Below are positions 30,542 to 38,886 of a stretch of 41,266 nt of DNA, in pieces; the first letter of the stretch is position 1, and every line of letters begins with the position of its first letter. The position numbers were made by a program, and so were the translations under genes. The notes under the pieces were generated by a model, which worked only from the letters and a program-made list of their open reading frames with translations, had not been told where the DNA came from and searched no databases. The stretch spans positions 1 to 41,266 of the forward strand of contig CAZFIJ010000020.1 of assembly GCA_964519515.1 (NCBI GenBank), read 5' to 3'. The stretch comes from Korarchaeum sp964519515 (GTDB lineage Archaea; Korarchaeota; Korarchaeia; Korarchaeales; Korarchaeaceae).

Positions 30542-31768
30542 CTTATATATCTCCTCGATGTCTGAGAGTATTTCCCTCATATCGCCCTCCCTAATCCCCA
30601 GTTCCCTCCCCAGCTGCCTTAAGAGCTTCCCCCCTGCTTTAGCATCCGCTATGAGGAGAGGTATTAACTCCATCCTCACGACAGCTGTGGATACGTGAAT
30701 TCTCTTAGCTATCTTCTCCAAGAATTCCTTCGTCTTAGATCTCATCTCCTTCGTCGCTGAGAGTTGCTTTATCAGGGACGGGGGTCTGAGCTTTTCGCCT
30801 CCCGGCCTCCCCTCCTTTACTGCGCACACTCCGAAGGTCATCAGTTGAGTGTAATAAGCTAAGAACCTCCAGTTATTAGTCCTTATTATCCTACCCCTCA
30901 TCAGATCCGCGAGCGAGAGCATCTCGTAGGCCCTAGCTAATGATCTACCGCTGTAGACATGGGCTACGTTCTCCTCGATCCACCTGAAGAGCGTATCTGG
31001 GTCCATATCTAGATTGAGGGAGGAGAGGTAAGCTGGGTAGCAATTCTCACCATAGAATATGGAGCTGAGGACCTTGAAGACATCCGTCTCTATATCCCTC
31101 TTCCCATACTTCTCGCCGATATGTTTGAGGAGCTCAGCAGAACCTTTAACGAGCCCCTCAAGATCATTTATAGCAGCTCTAAGATCCCCTTGGCAGGATT
31201 TAGCTATCTTATTTAGGACTTCTTCCGGAACGTTCAGCCCCTCCTTCCTGCATATCTCCTTCAGGACGCTAACTACACTCTGCCACCTGATCCTGGAGAA
31301 CTTCACCATCATCGAGAGGTTCCTTATCTCATATAGGTGCCTCTCATAAGGGTCATTCGCTGTCATGACGATGGGGACGTTCCCCTTAGATATGAGCTCT
31401 CTGACCAAGGAAGCTATCGCGTGTCCCTCCCCAGGGAGGGCATCTATCTCATCCAGGATTATGAGCCTCCTCTTGCCACTCAACAAGCTTACAGCACTAG
31501 AGCTCTCAACTATATATTGTAAGTGAGTTCTATCCCTCAGATCGCTCGCATTCACCTCTATAGCATCGTAATTGAGCTCATTTGCAATAGCGTGAGCTGC
31601 TGATGTCTTCCCAGTCCCAGGAGGTCCCACTATAAGGAGGGGCTTTACCTTCTTCCCCTCTCTCAAATCCTTTATCCAGTTCCTTATCTCATCTATAGCT
31701 TCCTTCTGCCCCCTTATCTCATCTAGAGTCCTCGGCCTATGTTTCTCTACCCACGGCACCTCTCTCAT
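30515..31768 (-). CDS. rfcL: replication factor C large subunit
   Basis: It belongs to the clamp loader that places PCNA on DNA. The 417-aa protein starts VPWVEKHRPRTLDEIRGQ, with Walker A GPPGTGKTSAA (near 48-58), Walker B IILDEIDALPG, sensor-1 VMTANDPYE and RFC-collar region. The C-terminal extension is short and lacks an evident PIP box. ATG 31768 is chosen because GGTGA lies five bases before it; a GTG nine bases upstream is also in frame. The gene overlaps rfcS by 32 nt. Confidence 0.95.
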   Translation of the reverse strand: MREVPWVEKHRPRTLDEIRGQKEAIDEIRNWIKDLREGKKVKPLLIVGPPGTGKTSAAHAIANELNYDAIEVNASDLRDRTHLQYIVESSSAVSLLSGKRRLIILDEIDALPGEGHAIASLVRELISKGNVPIVMTANDPYERHLYEIRNLSMMVKFSRIRWQSVVSVLKEICRKEGLNVPEEVLNKIAKSCQGDLRAAINDLEGLVKGSAELLKHIGEKYGKRDIETDVFKVLSSIFYGENCYPAYLSSLNLDMDPDTLFRWIEENVAHVYSGRSLARAYEMLSLADLMRGRIIRTNNWRFLAYYTQLMTFGVCAVKEGRPGGEKLRPPSLIKQLSATKEMRSKTKEFLEKIAKRIHVSTAVVRMELIPLLIADAKAGGKLLRQLGRELGIREGDMREILSDIEEIYKLEAGGKGT

Positions 31769-32732
31769 GAGATTCACCGACCTCCACTAGTTTAGCGAGC
31801 ATCGCAGCCAGTTGGACATCTCCATGAGCTCCCTCAGTGACCCTGAAGTCGACATCGCTCAGGAATATCATGAGCATAGCCTTCTCCTTATCTGATAGTG
31901 ATTTACTAGCCATTATCTCCCTATTGAGCTGCCTTATGACGTCCTGCGCTGACATCCCATAGTTTATCATTAAGTTCCTTAAGGCCTCCCTAGCGGACAG
32001 GAACTTCCCCTTGAGGGCTGAGTTTATCATCGCCCTGACTTCCTCTGGGTGCGCTAGGCCGGCTACTCTGTAAACGACCTTCGAGTCCACTGTGCTCGCC
32101 ATAGCTGATGCTGTCTGAAGCAAATTTATCGCCTTCCTCAAGTCCCCTTCCGCAACGTATATTATAGCTGATATCCCATCTTCAGTGTAATTCAACCCCT
32201 CCCTCTCAGCTATCATCATCAGCCTGTTCTTCACGGCTTCCTCAGGTATCGGCCCGAATCTGAAGACAGCGCATCTCGACTGTATCGGTTCTATTATCTT
32301 CGAGGAATAGTTGCAGGCGAATATGAATCTTGTGGTAGCTGAATACATCTCCATTATCCTCCTAAGGGCCTGCTGGGCATCAGCAGTTAAGTTATCCGCT
32401 TCATCCAAGTGTACTATCTTGAATGGAACTTCTCCAAACGGAGCTGTCTTAGCGAAATCCTTTATCTTAGTCCTTATCGTATCTATCCCTCTCTCATCAC
32501 TCGCATTGAGCTCCAGATAGTTGGCGGCTACGAGCTCCTCAGATTTATAGAGATCGTTAGCAAGCGCTAAGGCAGTTGTCGTCTTTCCAGTACCAGCTGG
32601 ACCAGCGAAGAGTAAATGAGGCATCGATCTCTTCTCAACAAATCCTTTAAGGGCCCTTATAATATCATCTTGCCCAACGACATCATCCAAGGTTTTCGGC
32701 CTGTACTTCTCCACCCACAGCTCGAAGGTCAT
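31737..32732 (-). CDS. rfcS: replication factor C small subunit
   Basis: The 331-aa clamp-loader subunit, four copies per complex, has ELWVEKYRPKTLDDVVGQ, Walker A GPAGTGKTTTA (about 43-53), Walker B VHLDEADNL, the arginine-finger SRC motif (PIQSRCAVFRFGP) and the collar helices. The A in the P-loop (GPAGTGKT) is common in this subunit. First gene of the rfcS-rfcL operon; the ATG at 32732 is close to an AT element shared with the divergent rpo10. The two subunits overlap, which should keep their amounts linked. Confidence 0.97.
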   Translation of the reverse strand: MTFELWVEKYRPKTLDDVVGQDDIIRALKGFVEKRSMPHLLFAGPAGTGKTTTALALANDLYKSEELVAANYLELNASDERGIDTIRTKIKDFAKTAPFGEVPFKIVHLDEADNLTADAQQALRRIMEMYSATTRFIFACNYSSKIIEPIQSRCAVFRFGPIPEEAVKNRLMMIAEREGLNYTEDGISAIIYVAEGDLRKAINLLQTASAMASTVDSKVVYRVAGLAHPEEVRAMINSALKGKFLSAREALRNLMINYGMSAQDVIRQLNREIMASKSLSDKEKAMLMIFLSDVDFRVTEGAHGDVQLAAMLAKLVEVGESHERGAVGRET

Positions 32733-32755
32733 AGTCCCCTCATGATCGATGCATG

Positions 32756-32767
32756 ATAATTTAATAA
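32756..32767. promoter_or_regulatory. shared AT element of rfcS and rpo10
   Basis: ATAATTTAATAA is centred about 30 nt from rfcS ATG 32732 and about 34 nt from rpo10 ATG 32796, allowing short leaders in both directions. Confidence 0.5.
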
Positions 32768-32795
32768 CTCAGTCGAGCTCAAGCGCCCGGTGGGT

Positions 32796-32999
32796 ATGTT
32801 CCCGATAAGATGCTTCACATGCGGCAGCGTGATAGGGGACAAGTGGGAGGAGTTCTCCCGGAGGGTTATGGCTGGAGAGGATCCAGGAGAGGTGCTCGAT
32901 TCCATGAATATAAAGAGATATTGTTGTAGGAGGATGTTCCTCTCCCATATAGAGCTATCAGATTTGGAGCTCTCCTTCTCGCCCCTGATGGAGAGGTGA
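32796..32999 (+). CDS. rpoN: RNA polymerase subunit Rpo10 (RpoN/Rpb10)
   Basis: A 67-aa zinc protein of the RNA polymerase platform. The family's zinc ligands are present: C6 and C9 in RCFTCG and the adjacent CC pair of RYCCRRM. ATG 32796 gives the usual MFPIRCFTCG opening; a GTG two codons earlier is possible. The last codons and stop lie within GAGAGGTGATCCC, the Shine-Dalgarno of rps2. First gene of the information-processing run. Confidence 0.97.
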   Translation: MFPIRCFTCGSVIGDKWEEFSRRVMAGEDPGEVLDSMNIKRYCCRRMFLSHIELSDLELSFSPLMER

Positions 33000-33003
33000 T
33001 CCC

Positions 33004-33657
33004 ATGGGATATGATGATACTAGCTTAGCCAACGTCCCTCCAGTCGAGGATAAGGATCTCTTGATACCTAGACAGAAGTACCTCCTCTCAGGAGTACACG
33101 TCGGGACGGGGATAAGGACTAAGGACATGGAGAAGTTCATATATAGGGTCAGGCCCGACGGTCTCTGCATAATAGATATAAGGAAGATAGACGAGAGGAT
33201 AAGGACCGCTGGCAAGTTCCTAGCGAGATTCGAGCCAGATAGGGTTCTAGCGGTTTCCGCTAGGATATACGGGTTTAAGCCCGTCAGGAAGTTCGCGGAG
33301 TACACTGGTGCGATGTACATAACTGGGAGGATACTTCCAGGTACCTTGACGAACCCTCAAGCCCCTCTTCACCTTGAGCCTGATGTAGTGCTCCTCTCCG
33401 ATCCGAGAGTAGACAGGCAGATACACATAGAGTCCGTTAGGATGGGGATCCCCGTCGTAGCTCTAGTGGATGCTGATAACATGCTTGAGAACGTAGACCT
33501 AGCTATACCAGTTAACAACAAGGGGAGGAGGTCTCTAGCTCTCGTCTACTGGCTCCTGACGAGGGAAGTCCTCAGGAACAGGAAAGTGATACCGCCTGAC
33601 GGAGACCTCCCTGAGGGCTATGAGGAATTCGCTACTAGGATAATGGGAGTAAGATGA
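33004..33657 (+). CDS. rps2: 30S ribosomal protein S2 (uS2)
   Basis: The 217-aa archaeal S2 is recognised by KYLLSGVHVGTGIRTKDM, FIYRVRPDGLCIIDI, RFEPDRVLAVSAR, VVLLSDPRVDRQ and the final GIPVVALVDADN and IPVNNKGRRSLALVYWLL. It binds the head-body junction of the small subunit. The perfect Shine-Dalgarno GAGGTGATCCC contains the rpo10 stop, and its own stop overlaps the MEMO gene start (ATGA), so rpo10, rps2 and MEMO are coupled. Confidence 0.97.
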   Translation: MGYDDTSLANVPPVEDKDLLIPRQKYLLSGVHVGTGIRTKDMEKFIYRVRPDGLCIIDIRKIDERIRTAGKFLARFEPDRVLAVSARIYGFKPVRKFAEYTGAMYITGRILPGTLTNPQAPLHLEPDVVLLSDPRVDRQIHIESVRMGIPVVALVDADNMLENVDLAIPVNNKGRRSLALVYWLLTREVLRNRKVIPPDGDLPEGYEEFATRIMGVR

Positions 33658-34511
33658 AGTTGGGGCTGAGGAAACCTGCTGTAGCTGGCTCCTTTTATCC
33701 ATCGAGGAGCGATGATCTCCTCAAGCTCCTCGATTCCCTTTTCAGGGGAGCGGGATCCGAAGGGATACCATCACCGAACCCAGCTGGGGAGAGGAGAATA
33801 GCCTCCATGATAGTCCCCCACGCTGGCTACGTTTACTCTGGGAAAACTGCGGCCTCTGCATATTCGATATTAGCTCAAGATGGCGTCCCAGAGACTTTCG
33901 TCATAATAGGACCTAATCACACAGGACTAGGATCGGCTTTCTCAGCTACGAAATCTAAGTTCTGGGAGACACCCCTGGGGAGGGTGGAAGTCGATCTCGA
34001 GCTAGCTGAAGCTATCTCAAACTACTTCGGGGATCTGGATTTCGATGATCTAGCTCATACATGGGAACACTCAGTCGAGGTCCAAGTGCCATTCCTCCAA
34101 TCTATATATGGGACTTCTCTCAAGATACTCCCGATAGTGATGGCGATACAGGAACCCGAGCCCTCAATAGCTCTAGGCAAGTCCATAGCGTTCGCCTCAG
34201 AGAAGTTGGGGAGGGACGTCTTAGTCATAGCTTCCTCAGATATGTCCCACTACCTACCCGAGGGTGAGGCCATCAGGAGGGATAGAGCTGCGATAGATGC
34301 GATCCTCAATATGGATGTCCACTCTCTCTTCAGGATAATTCGAGAGTTAGACGTCAGTATGTGCGGGCCAGGCCCAGTTTCAGTAGCTATATCGTTCGCG
34401 AAGCTCAAGGGTATCTCTAAAGGCGAATTAGTGAGATATTCCACGAGCGCTGAGACGAGCGGTGATAGGTCCTTCGTAGTAGGCTACGCCTCCGTGGTGT
34501 TCAGGTCATGA
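33654..34511 (+). CDS. MEMO-family protein
   Basis: The 285-aa protein belongs to the MEMO family, structurally related to extradiol (LigB) dioxygenases. Conserved metal-site text includes VPHAGYVYSGKTAA, GPNHTG, WEHSVEVQVPFLQ and SDMSHYLP, so the site is probably occupied by a metal (Fe or Cu in relatives). It is joined by 4-nt overlaps to rps2 before and idi after. In TACK archaea MEMO genes are regularly found between rps2 and isoprenoid genes. The reaction is not known. Confidence 0.93.
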   Translation: MKLGLRKPAVAGSFYPSRSDDLLKLLDSLFRGAGSEGIPSPNPAGERRIASMIVPHAGYVYSGKTAASAYSILAQDGVPETFVIIGPNHTGLGSAFSATKSKFWETPLGRVEVDLELAEAISNYFGDLDFDDLAHTWEHSVEVQVPFLQSIYGTSLKILPIVMAIQEPEPSIALGKSIAFASEKLGRDVLVIASSDMSHYLPEGEAIRRDRAAIDAILNMDVHSLFRIIRELDVSMCGPGPVSVAISFAKLKGISKGELVRYSTSAETSGDRSFVVGYASVVFRS

Positions 34512-35590
34512 GAGAGGATCTAACTAACAGGAGGAAGGTAGAGCACATAGAGATAGCTTTGAGCGATGATATCGATCTGAGTAATAGCTGCAGATGGTTC
34601 GATCTCGTGAAGTTGATACATAATGCACTACCTGATTCCTCTTTCGAGGAGACTCGTCTCAACTGGAGTTTCTTGGGTTATGAGCTCGAGGCCCCCCTCC
34701 TGATAGAGGGGATGACGGGGGGGCATGAGGCATCCCTCAAGATAAATGAAGCATTAGCTAGAGCTGCTCAATCTGAGAGAGTAGCTATAGGAGTCGGAAG
34801 TCAGAGGGCAGCTTTGAAGGATGGTTCCGTCATCAAGACTTATAAAATAGTGAGGGAAATAGCTCGCGACGTTCCAGTAATCGCTAACTTGGGTATCTCC
34901 CACATCTTAGGGGAGGAGGGTTTAGATAACGCTAAAGCGGCAGTCGATATGATAGATGCTGATGCTATAGCTATACACCTCAACCCCCTCCAGGAACTCA
35001 TTCAACCTGAGGGGGATAGGGACTTCTCCGATTCCCTGATCTCCCTCAGAGATCTGGTGAGGGAACTGGATGTCCCCGTCTTAGTGAAGGAAGTAGGTAG
35101 TGGGATATCTTACGAGCTCTCGCTGACCTTGAGGAAGATAGGGATCGAGTACATAGATGTAGCGGGCCAGGGAGGTACAAATTGGGCTCTTATAGAGGGT
35201 AAGAGGGCACCAAGTGATTCAATTGAGAGGGAAGCCTCGACTAGATTCTCGGAATGGGGAATACCAACTCCTATCTCCATAATTGAGGCATCAAGCTCCG
35301 GCCTAACTGTTATTGGTTCTGGGGGCGTGAGATCCGGCTTAGATGCCGCTAAATGTATAGCTTTAGGGGCTAAGGCTGCTGGAGCCGCGAGACCCTTCTT
35401 CAAAGCTGCTGTCGAATCGGGGGCAGAAGGGGTCTCTAGGAAGATTAGGAGCTTTAAATTTGAGATGAAGCTAGCTACATTCTTGACAGGATCCTCTACC
35501 CCAGACCAGCTGAGGCTGAAGAGGGCGTACATTCTTTTGGAGCCCTTGCTCTCAATGCTCAGGATCAGGGGAAGATTTTTATACATATGA
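34508..35590 (+). CDS. fni: isopentenyl-diphosphate isomerase, type 2 (FMN)
   Basis: It interconverts isopentenyl and dimethylallyl diphosphate for archaeal lipids, using reduced FMN. The 360-aa TIM-barrel protein shows TNRRKVEHIEIALSDD, PLLIEGMTGGHE, VGSQRAAL, NLGISHILG, IAIHLNPLQELIQPEGDRDF, VLVKEVGSGIS and DVAGQGGTNWALIE, all typical of type 2. Its start overlaps the MEMO stop. The promoter of rpl7ae lies inside its last codons. Confidence 0.96.
   Translation: MREDLTNRRKVEHIEIALSDDIDLSNSCRWFDLVKLIHNALPDSSFEETRLNWSFLGYELEAPLLIEGMTGGHEASLKINEALARAAQSERVAIGVGSQRAALKDGSVIKTYKIVREIARDVPVIANLGISHILGEEGLDNAKAAVDMIDADAIAIHLNPLQELIQPEGDRDFSDSLISLRDLVRELDVPVLVKEVGSGISYELSLTLRKIGIEYIDVAGQGGTNWALIEGKRAPSDSIEREASTRFSEWGIPTPISIIEASSSGLTVIGSGGVRSGLDAAKCIALGAKAAGAARPFFKAAVESGAEGVSRKIRSFKFEMKLATFLTGSSTPDQLRLKRAYILLEPLLSMLRIRGRFLYI
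35576..35583 (+). promoter_or_regulatory. TATA-like box of rpl7ae within idi 3' end
   Basis: TTTTTATA is centred about 36 nt before ATG 35616; the predicted start near 35605 leaves a leader of about 10 nt. It lies inside the last codons of the isomerase gene. Confidence 0.4.
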
Positions 35591-35615
35591 GTCACACTCG
35601 CTGGGGGAATGAAGG

Positions 35616-35999
35616 ATGAGTAAGGACAAACCCTCCTACGTTAAGTTCGAGGTCCCCAAGGACCTCGTACCCAAGATACTTGAGCTCGTTCAGATGTCGA
35701 GGAGCACCGGTGGTAAGTTGAGGAAGGGAGTCAATGAGACGACTAAAGCAGTTGAGAGGGGAGAAGCTCTATTCGTCGTCATAGCAGAGGACGTCAACCC
35801 TCCTGAGATAGTTGCACATCTCCCCCTCCTCTGTGAGGACAAGGGGATACCTTATGCCTACGTCCCATCCAAGGAGGAGTTGGGTAAGGCCTCCGGTCTC
35901 GAGGTATCAGCGTCTTCAGTAGCGGTAGTAGATGCGGGTCAAGCCAAGAGCTTATTAGAGGCTCTGAAGGAGAAGTTCAAGGAGATGAGGGGGGCCTAA
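35616..35999 (+). CDS. rpl7ae: ribosomal protein L7Ae (eL8)
   Basis: The 127-aa K-turn-binding protein acts in the large ribosomal subunit, C/D-box and H/ACA RNPs and RNase P. Sequence blocks are STGGKLRKGVNETTKAVERG, ALFVVIAEDVNPPEIVAHLPLLCEDKGIPYAYV and SKEELGKASGLEV. It would be the core partner of the candidate C/D-box RNA in this window. The ATG follows GGGGGAATGAAGG. Next are rps28e and rpl24e, a common archaeal order. Confidence 0.97.
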   Translation: MSKDKPSYVKFEVPKDLVPKILELVQMSRSTGGKLRKGVNETTKAVERGEALFVVIAEDVNPPEIVAHLPLLCEDKGIPYAYVPSKEELGKASGLEVSASSVAVVDAGQAKSLLEALKEKFKEMRGA

Positions 36000-36002
36000 G
36001 GT

Positions 36003-36011
36003 ACCTTTAAA
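36003..36011 (+). promoter_or_regulatory. TATA-like box of rps28e
   Basis: TACCTTTAA is about 38 nt before ATG 36046, so the transcript should start near 36033 with a leader containing GGTGA. Read-through from rpl7ae is equally possible. Confidence 0.35.
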
Positions 36012-36045
36012 TCCTCCTGAATATTTTTGATTTAGGGTGAGCTCG

Positions 36046-36261
36046 ATGTCGCAAGAGGATAAGGGTTTCCCCGCTGAGGTCGTCGAGATAATAGGCAGGA
36101 CGGGTGTCGCAGGGGAGGTCATCCAAGTTAGAGCTAAGATATTGGCTGGAAGGGACAAGGGAAGGGTTCTCACGAGGAACGTGAAGGGACCCGTTAGAGT
36201 CGGGGATATCCTGATACTGAGGGAGACAGAGATAGAGGCTAGAAAGCTGAAACCGAGGTGA
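36046..36261 (+). CDS. rps28e: 30S ribosomal protein S28e
   Basis: A 71-aa OB-fold protein of the archaeal/eukaryotic small subunit, near the mRNA exit path. Typical text: AEVVEIIGRTGVAGEVIQVR, RVLTRNVKGPVRVGDIL and the closing LRETEIEARKLKPR. ATG 36046 is six bases after GGTGA; an in-frame GTG at 36037 is the alternative. Five bases separate it from rpl24e. Confidence 0.97.
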   Translation: MSQEDKGFPAEVVEIIGRTGVAGEVIQVRAKILAGRDKGRVLTRNVKGPVRVGDILILRETEIEARKLKPR

Positions 36262-36266
36262 ATTAG

Positions 36267-36446
36267 ATGTCAGTTCTCCTCAAGAAGTGCACATTCTGTG
36301 GGAAGGATATAGAGCCCGGCTTCGGGTGGATGTACGTTAAGGCAGATGGTACGATCCTCTACTTCTGTTCATCTAAATGCAGGAAGAGTTACATGATGGG
36401 GAGGAACCCCAAGAAATTGGGATGGATAAGAAAGGCTGAGAAGTAA
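36267..36446 (+). CDS. rpl24e: 50S ribosomal protein L24e
   Basis: A 59-aa zinc-binding protein of the large subunit, near the interface. The four Cys zinc ligands are in KKCTFCG near the start and FCSSKCRKSY in the middle, followed by the basic block GRNPKKLGWIRK. The ATG lies shortly after GAGGTGAATT. It sits between rps28e and infB and is translated in a tight series with them. Confidence 0.95.
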   Translation: MSVLLKKCTFCGKDIEPGFGWMYVKADGTILYFCSSKCRKSYMMGRNPKKLGWIRKAEK

Positions 36447-36456
36447 TGGTGATTCA

Positions 36457-38247
36457 TTGCCAGAGAAGAGGTATAGGCAGCCCCTCGTCTCCGTCCTAGG
36501 GCATGTAGATTCAGGGAAGACGACCCTGCTGGATTACATAAGGAAGACTAGAGTGGCGAGTAAGGAGCCGGGCTCGATCACTCAACATGTCGGTGCATCA
36601 GAGATACCAGTTGATGTCATATATGAGGTCTGCAGACCCGTTATGGAAGCTTTAAACTTGAGATTCGAGGTCAAAACTGGAGGTCTCCTCTTCATAGATC
36701 TACCTGGACATGAAGCTTTCTCAAATCTCAGGAGGAGAGGTGGCTCAGTCGCAGATATAGCTATACTGGTTATAGACATAAACGGAGGAGTCCAGCCCCA
36801 AACTATCGAGTCTATAAACATACTTAGGGAGAGGAGGGTCCCCTTCGTCATCGCTCTAAATAAGATAGACACTATATACGGATGGAAACCCCAGGAAGGT
36901 AGGCCCTTCATAGTATCGGAGAGAGAGCAACCCCCTCCTGCCATAGCTGAGCTCGAGAGGAGGCTTTACAGAGTAGTGGATCAGTTAATGGAGCATGGGA
37001 TAAATGCTGAGAGATACGATAGGATAAAGGACTTCACGAAAACTTTCGCGATAGTCCCAACGAGCGCTGTGACCGGTGAGGGAGTCCCCGATTTACTGAC
37101 GATACTCTTCGGACTAGTCCAAAGGTATATGCTAGATAGACTTGAGGTGACTACCGACGAGGGGAAGGGCACAGTGCTCGAAGTCAGGCAGCATCCTGGC
37201 CTCGGGACTGTCTTGACTGCGATAATATACGATGGGACAATCAAGAAAGGCGATACAATAGTCGTTGCTGGAAGCAAAGGACCTATAGTGACTAAAATAA
37301 GGAGCTTATTGGTCCCAGAACCCCTCCAAGAGATGAGAATGACGAAGAAATTCAGGAACATAGATGAAGTCTCAGCGGCGGCTGGAGTCATGATATCAGC
37401 TCCGGATCTAGAGGACGTACTGGCCGGCTCTCCGATATACGTAGTGAGGGATCCCGGGATGCTGGAGGAGATGAAGAAGGAAGTACAGGAGGAAGTTGAG
37501 AGGATCGTGATAAAAACAGATAGAATCGGTGTGATAGTCAAGGCTGATGCATTAGGGACATTGGAAGCCCTGATATCTCAACTAGAGAGGGAGGGGATAC
37601 CGATAAGGAGGGCTGATATAGGGGAGGTAACGAAAGCAGATGTATTCGAAGCTTCTGTCATCAGAGGGAGCGATGAGAGGTACTCAGCCATATTGGCTTT
37701 CAACGTGAGGGTGAGCGAGGAGATAAAGCGAGAGGCCCTATCTAGGGGGGTCTCTATCTTTGAGGACGTGATAATCTATACTCTGATAGAGAAATTCAAA
37801 TCTTATTTGGAGGATTTGAGGAGGAAAGAGGAGGAAAGAGTACTTTCTCACGCCGTTTTTCCTGCAGAGATCTTAGTTTTGCATAATTTCGTTTTCAGGA
37901 GGAGTGATCCAGCTATCGTCGGTGTTGAGGTCCTCTCAGGCTCAATAAGGCCCGGTTATCCGCTTATAAGCGAGAGCGGGAGGAGAGTGGGTACTATATT
38001 GGACATACAACATGAGGGCAACAGGATACCGGAGGCGAGGAAGGGGCAGAGGGTCGCTGTATCGATAAGGGGCGGTGTCGTGGGGAGGAACGTTAAGGAG
38101 GGCAAGACCCTTTACACAGAGGTCAGCGAATTCGAGGATGAGAGATCGAGGGAGATCTACTTCAGTAAGATGAGTGATGAGGAGAAAGAGCTTTACAGGA
38201 GGATAATTTGGATAAAGTACTCAGGAAGAGCTGAGAAGGAGGATTGA
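36457..38247 (+). CDS. infB: translation initiation factor aIF5B
   Basis: The 596-aa GTPase promotes joining of the ribosomal subunits and positions initiator tRNA. GTPase motifs are G1 GHVDSGKTT (archaeal relatives often have HVDHGKT), G2 T in SITQHVG, G3 DLPGHEAF (usual T replaced by Leu), G4 NKID and the TSAVTGEG G5. Domains II to IV follow, with helix-12-like linker text around EEIKREALSRGVSIF and a C-terminal domain rich in RPGYP and GVVGRNVKEGKTLY. The start is TTG 36457 after GGTGATTC. No intein is present. Confidence 0.97.
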   Translation: MPEKRYRQPLVSVLGHVDSGKTTLLDYIRKTRVASKEPGSITQHVGASEIPVDVIYEVCRPVMEALNLRFEVKTGGLLFIDLPGHEAFSNLRRRGGSVADIAILVIDINGGVQPQTIESINILRERRVPFVIALNKIDTIYGWKPQEGRPFIVSEREQPPPAIAELERRLYRVVDQLMEHGINAERYDRIKDFTKTFAIVPTSAVTGEGVPDLLTILFGLVQRYMLDRLEVTTDEGKGTVLEVRQHPGLGTVLTAIIYDGTIKKGDTIVVAGSKGPIVTKIRSLLVPEPLQEMRMTKKFRNIDEVSAAAGVMISAPDLEDVLAGSPIYVVRDPGMLEEMKKEVQEEVERIVIKTDRIGVIVKADALGTLEALISQLEREGIPIRRADIGEVTKADVFEASVIRGSDERYSAILAFNVRVSEEIKREALSRGVSIFEDVIIYTLIEKFKSYLEDLRRKEEERVLSHAVFPAEILVLHNFVFRRSDPAIVGVEVLSGSIRPGYPLISESGRRVGTILDIQHEGNRIPEARKGQRVAVSIRGGVVGRNVKEGKTLYTEVSEFEDERSREIYFSKMSDEEKELYRRIIWIKYSGRAEKED

Positions 38248-38457
38248 GCGGGATTCCCTTGAGCTTCGTGGATGAGCTGCCTGTATGGTCTCAAGATTAT
38301 GAAGGGAGGAAATCTACGTAGGGTTTGATATCCATCGATCATAGCCTAGGGGATCCTCATTCTCGAATTGAGCGGCTTCATGAACTCAAAGCCATTATGT
38401 AGTTCTGGATGGCTGAAGCTTATATATTCTCCTCGGTCCTCACGGTGGTGATCCAAT
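38248..38457. other. gene-free gap before rps6e
   Basis: No ORF of note exists in these 210 nt. The only clear element is TATATATTC (38421-38429), the presumed promoter of rps6e, followed by GGTGGTGATCC near the start codon. I see no RNA motif with confidence. Confidence 0.5.
38421..38427 (+). promoter_or_regulatory. TATA box of rps6e
   Basis: TATATAT is centred about 34 nt before ATG 38458; the leader of about 9-10 nt carries GGTGATCC. It separates the rps6e-aIF2gamma unit from infB. Confidence 0.55.
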
Positions 38458-38877
38458 ATGTCCAGCAGGAGGAGAGGTGTCGTTGAAGAATTCCTAGTGC
38501 TCGATATAGGAGACCCAAGTACTGGAAAAACTTTTCACCTCAAACTGCCCAAGGAGAGCCTCAGATATTTCATAGGCAAGAGGATAGGTGAGGAGATCTC
38601 GGGCGATCCCTTCGGATTACCTGGGTACGCCTTCAAGATAACTGGAGGGACTGATAGGGATGGCTTTCCCATGCACCCCTCCTTACCCACGATGGGGAAG
38701 AAGAGGCTTCTCCTATCCTCCCCACCCGGCTTCCATCCTAAGAGGGAAGGAGAGAGGAGGGCTAAGCTCGTTAGAGGGAGCGTTATCTCAGATGCGATGA
38801 GGCAGATAAACCTTAAAGTAATTAAGAAGGGGGATAAACCTCTCGAGGAGATCTTAGGAAAGAGCGAGGCTTCTTAA
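38458..38877 (+). CDS. rps6e: 30S ribosomal protein S6e
   Basis: The 139-aa protein shows the S6e blocks GEEISGDPFGLPGYAFKITGG, TDRDGFPMHPSLP and KRLLLSSPPGFHPKREGERR, then RGSVISDAMRQINLKVIKKG. It has no phosphorylated C-terminal tail as in eukaryotes. An SD of GGTGATCC precedes the ATG. The aIF2-gamma gene follows after nine bases, an order conserved in many Archaea. Confidence 0.97.
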   Translation: MSSRRRGVVEEFLVLDIGDPSTGKTFHLKLPKESLRYFIGKRIGEEISGDPFGLPGYAFKITGGTDRDGFPMHPSLPTMGKKRLLLSSPPGFHPKREGERRAKLVRGSVISDAMRQINLKVIKKGDKPLEEILGKSEAS

Positions 38878-38886
38878 GGTGATCGA

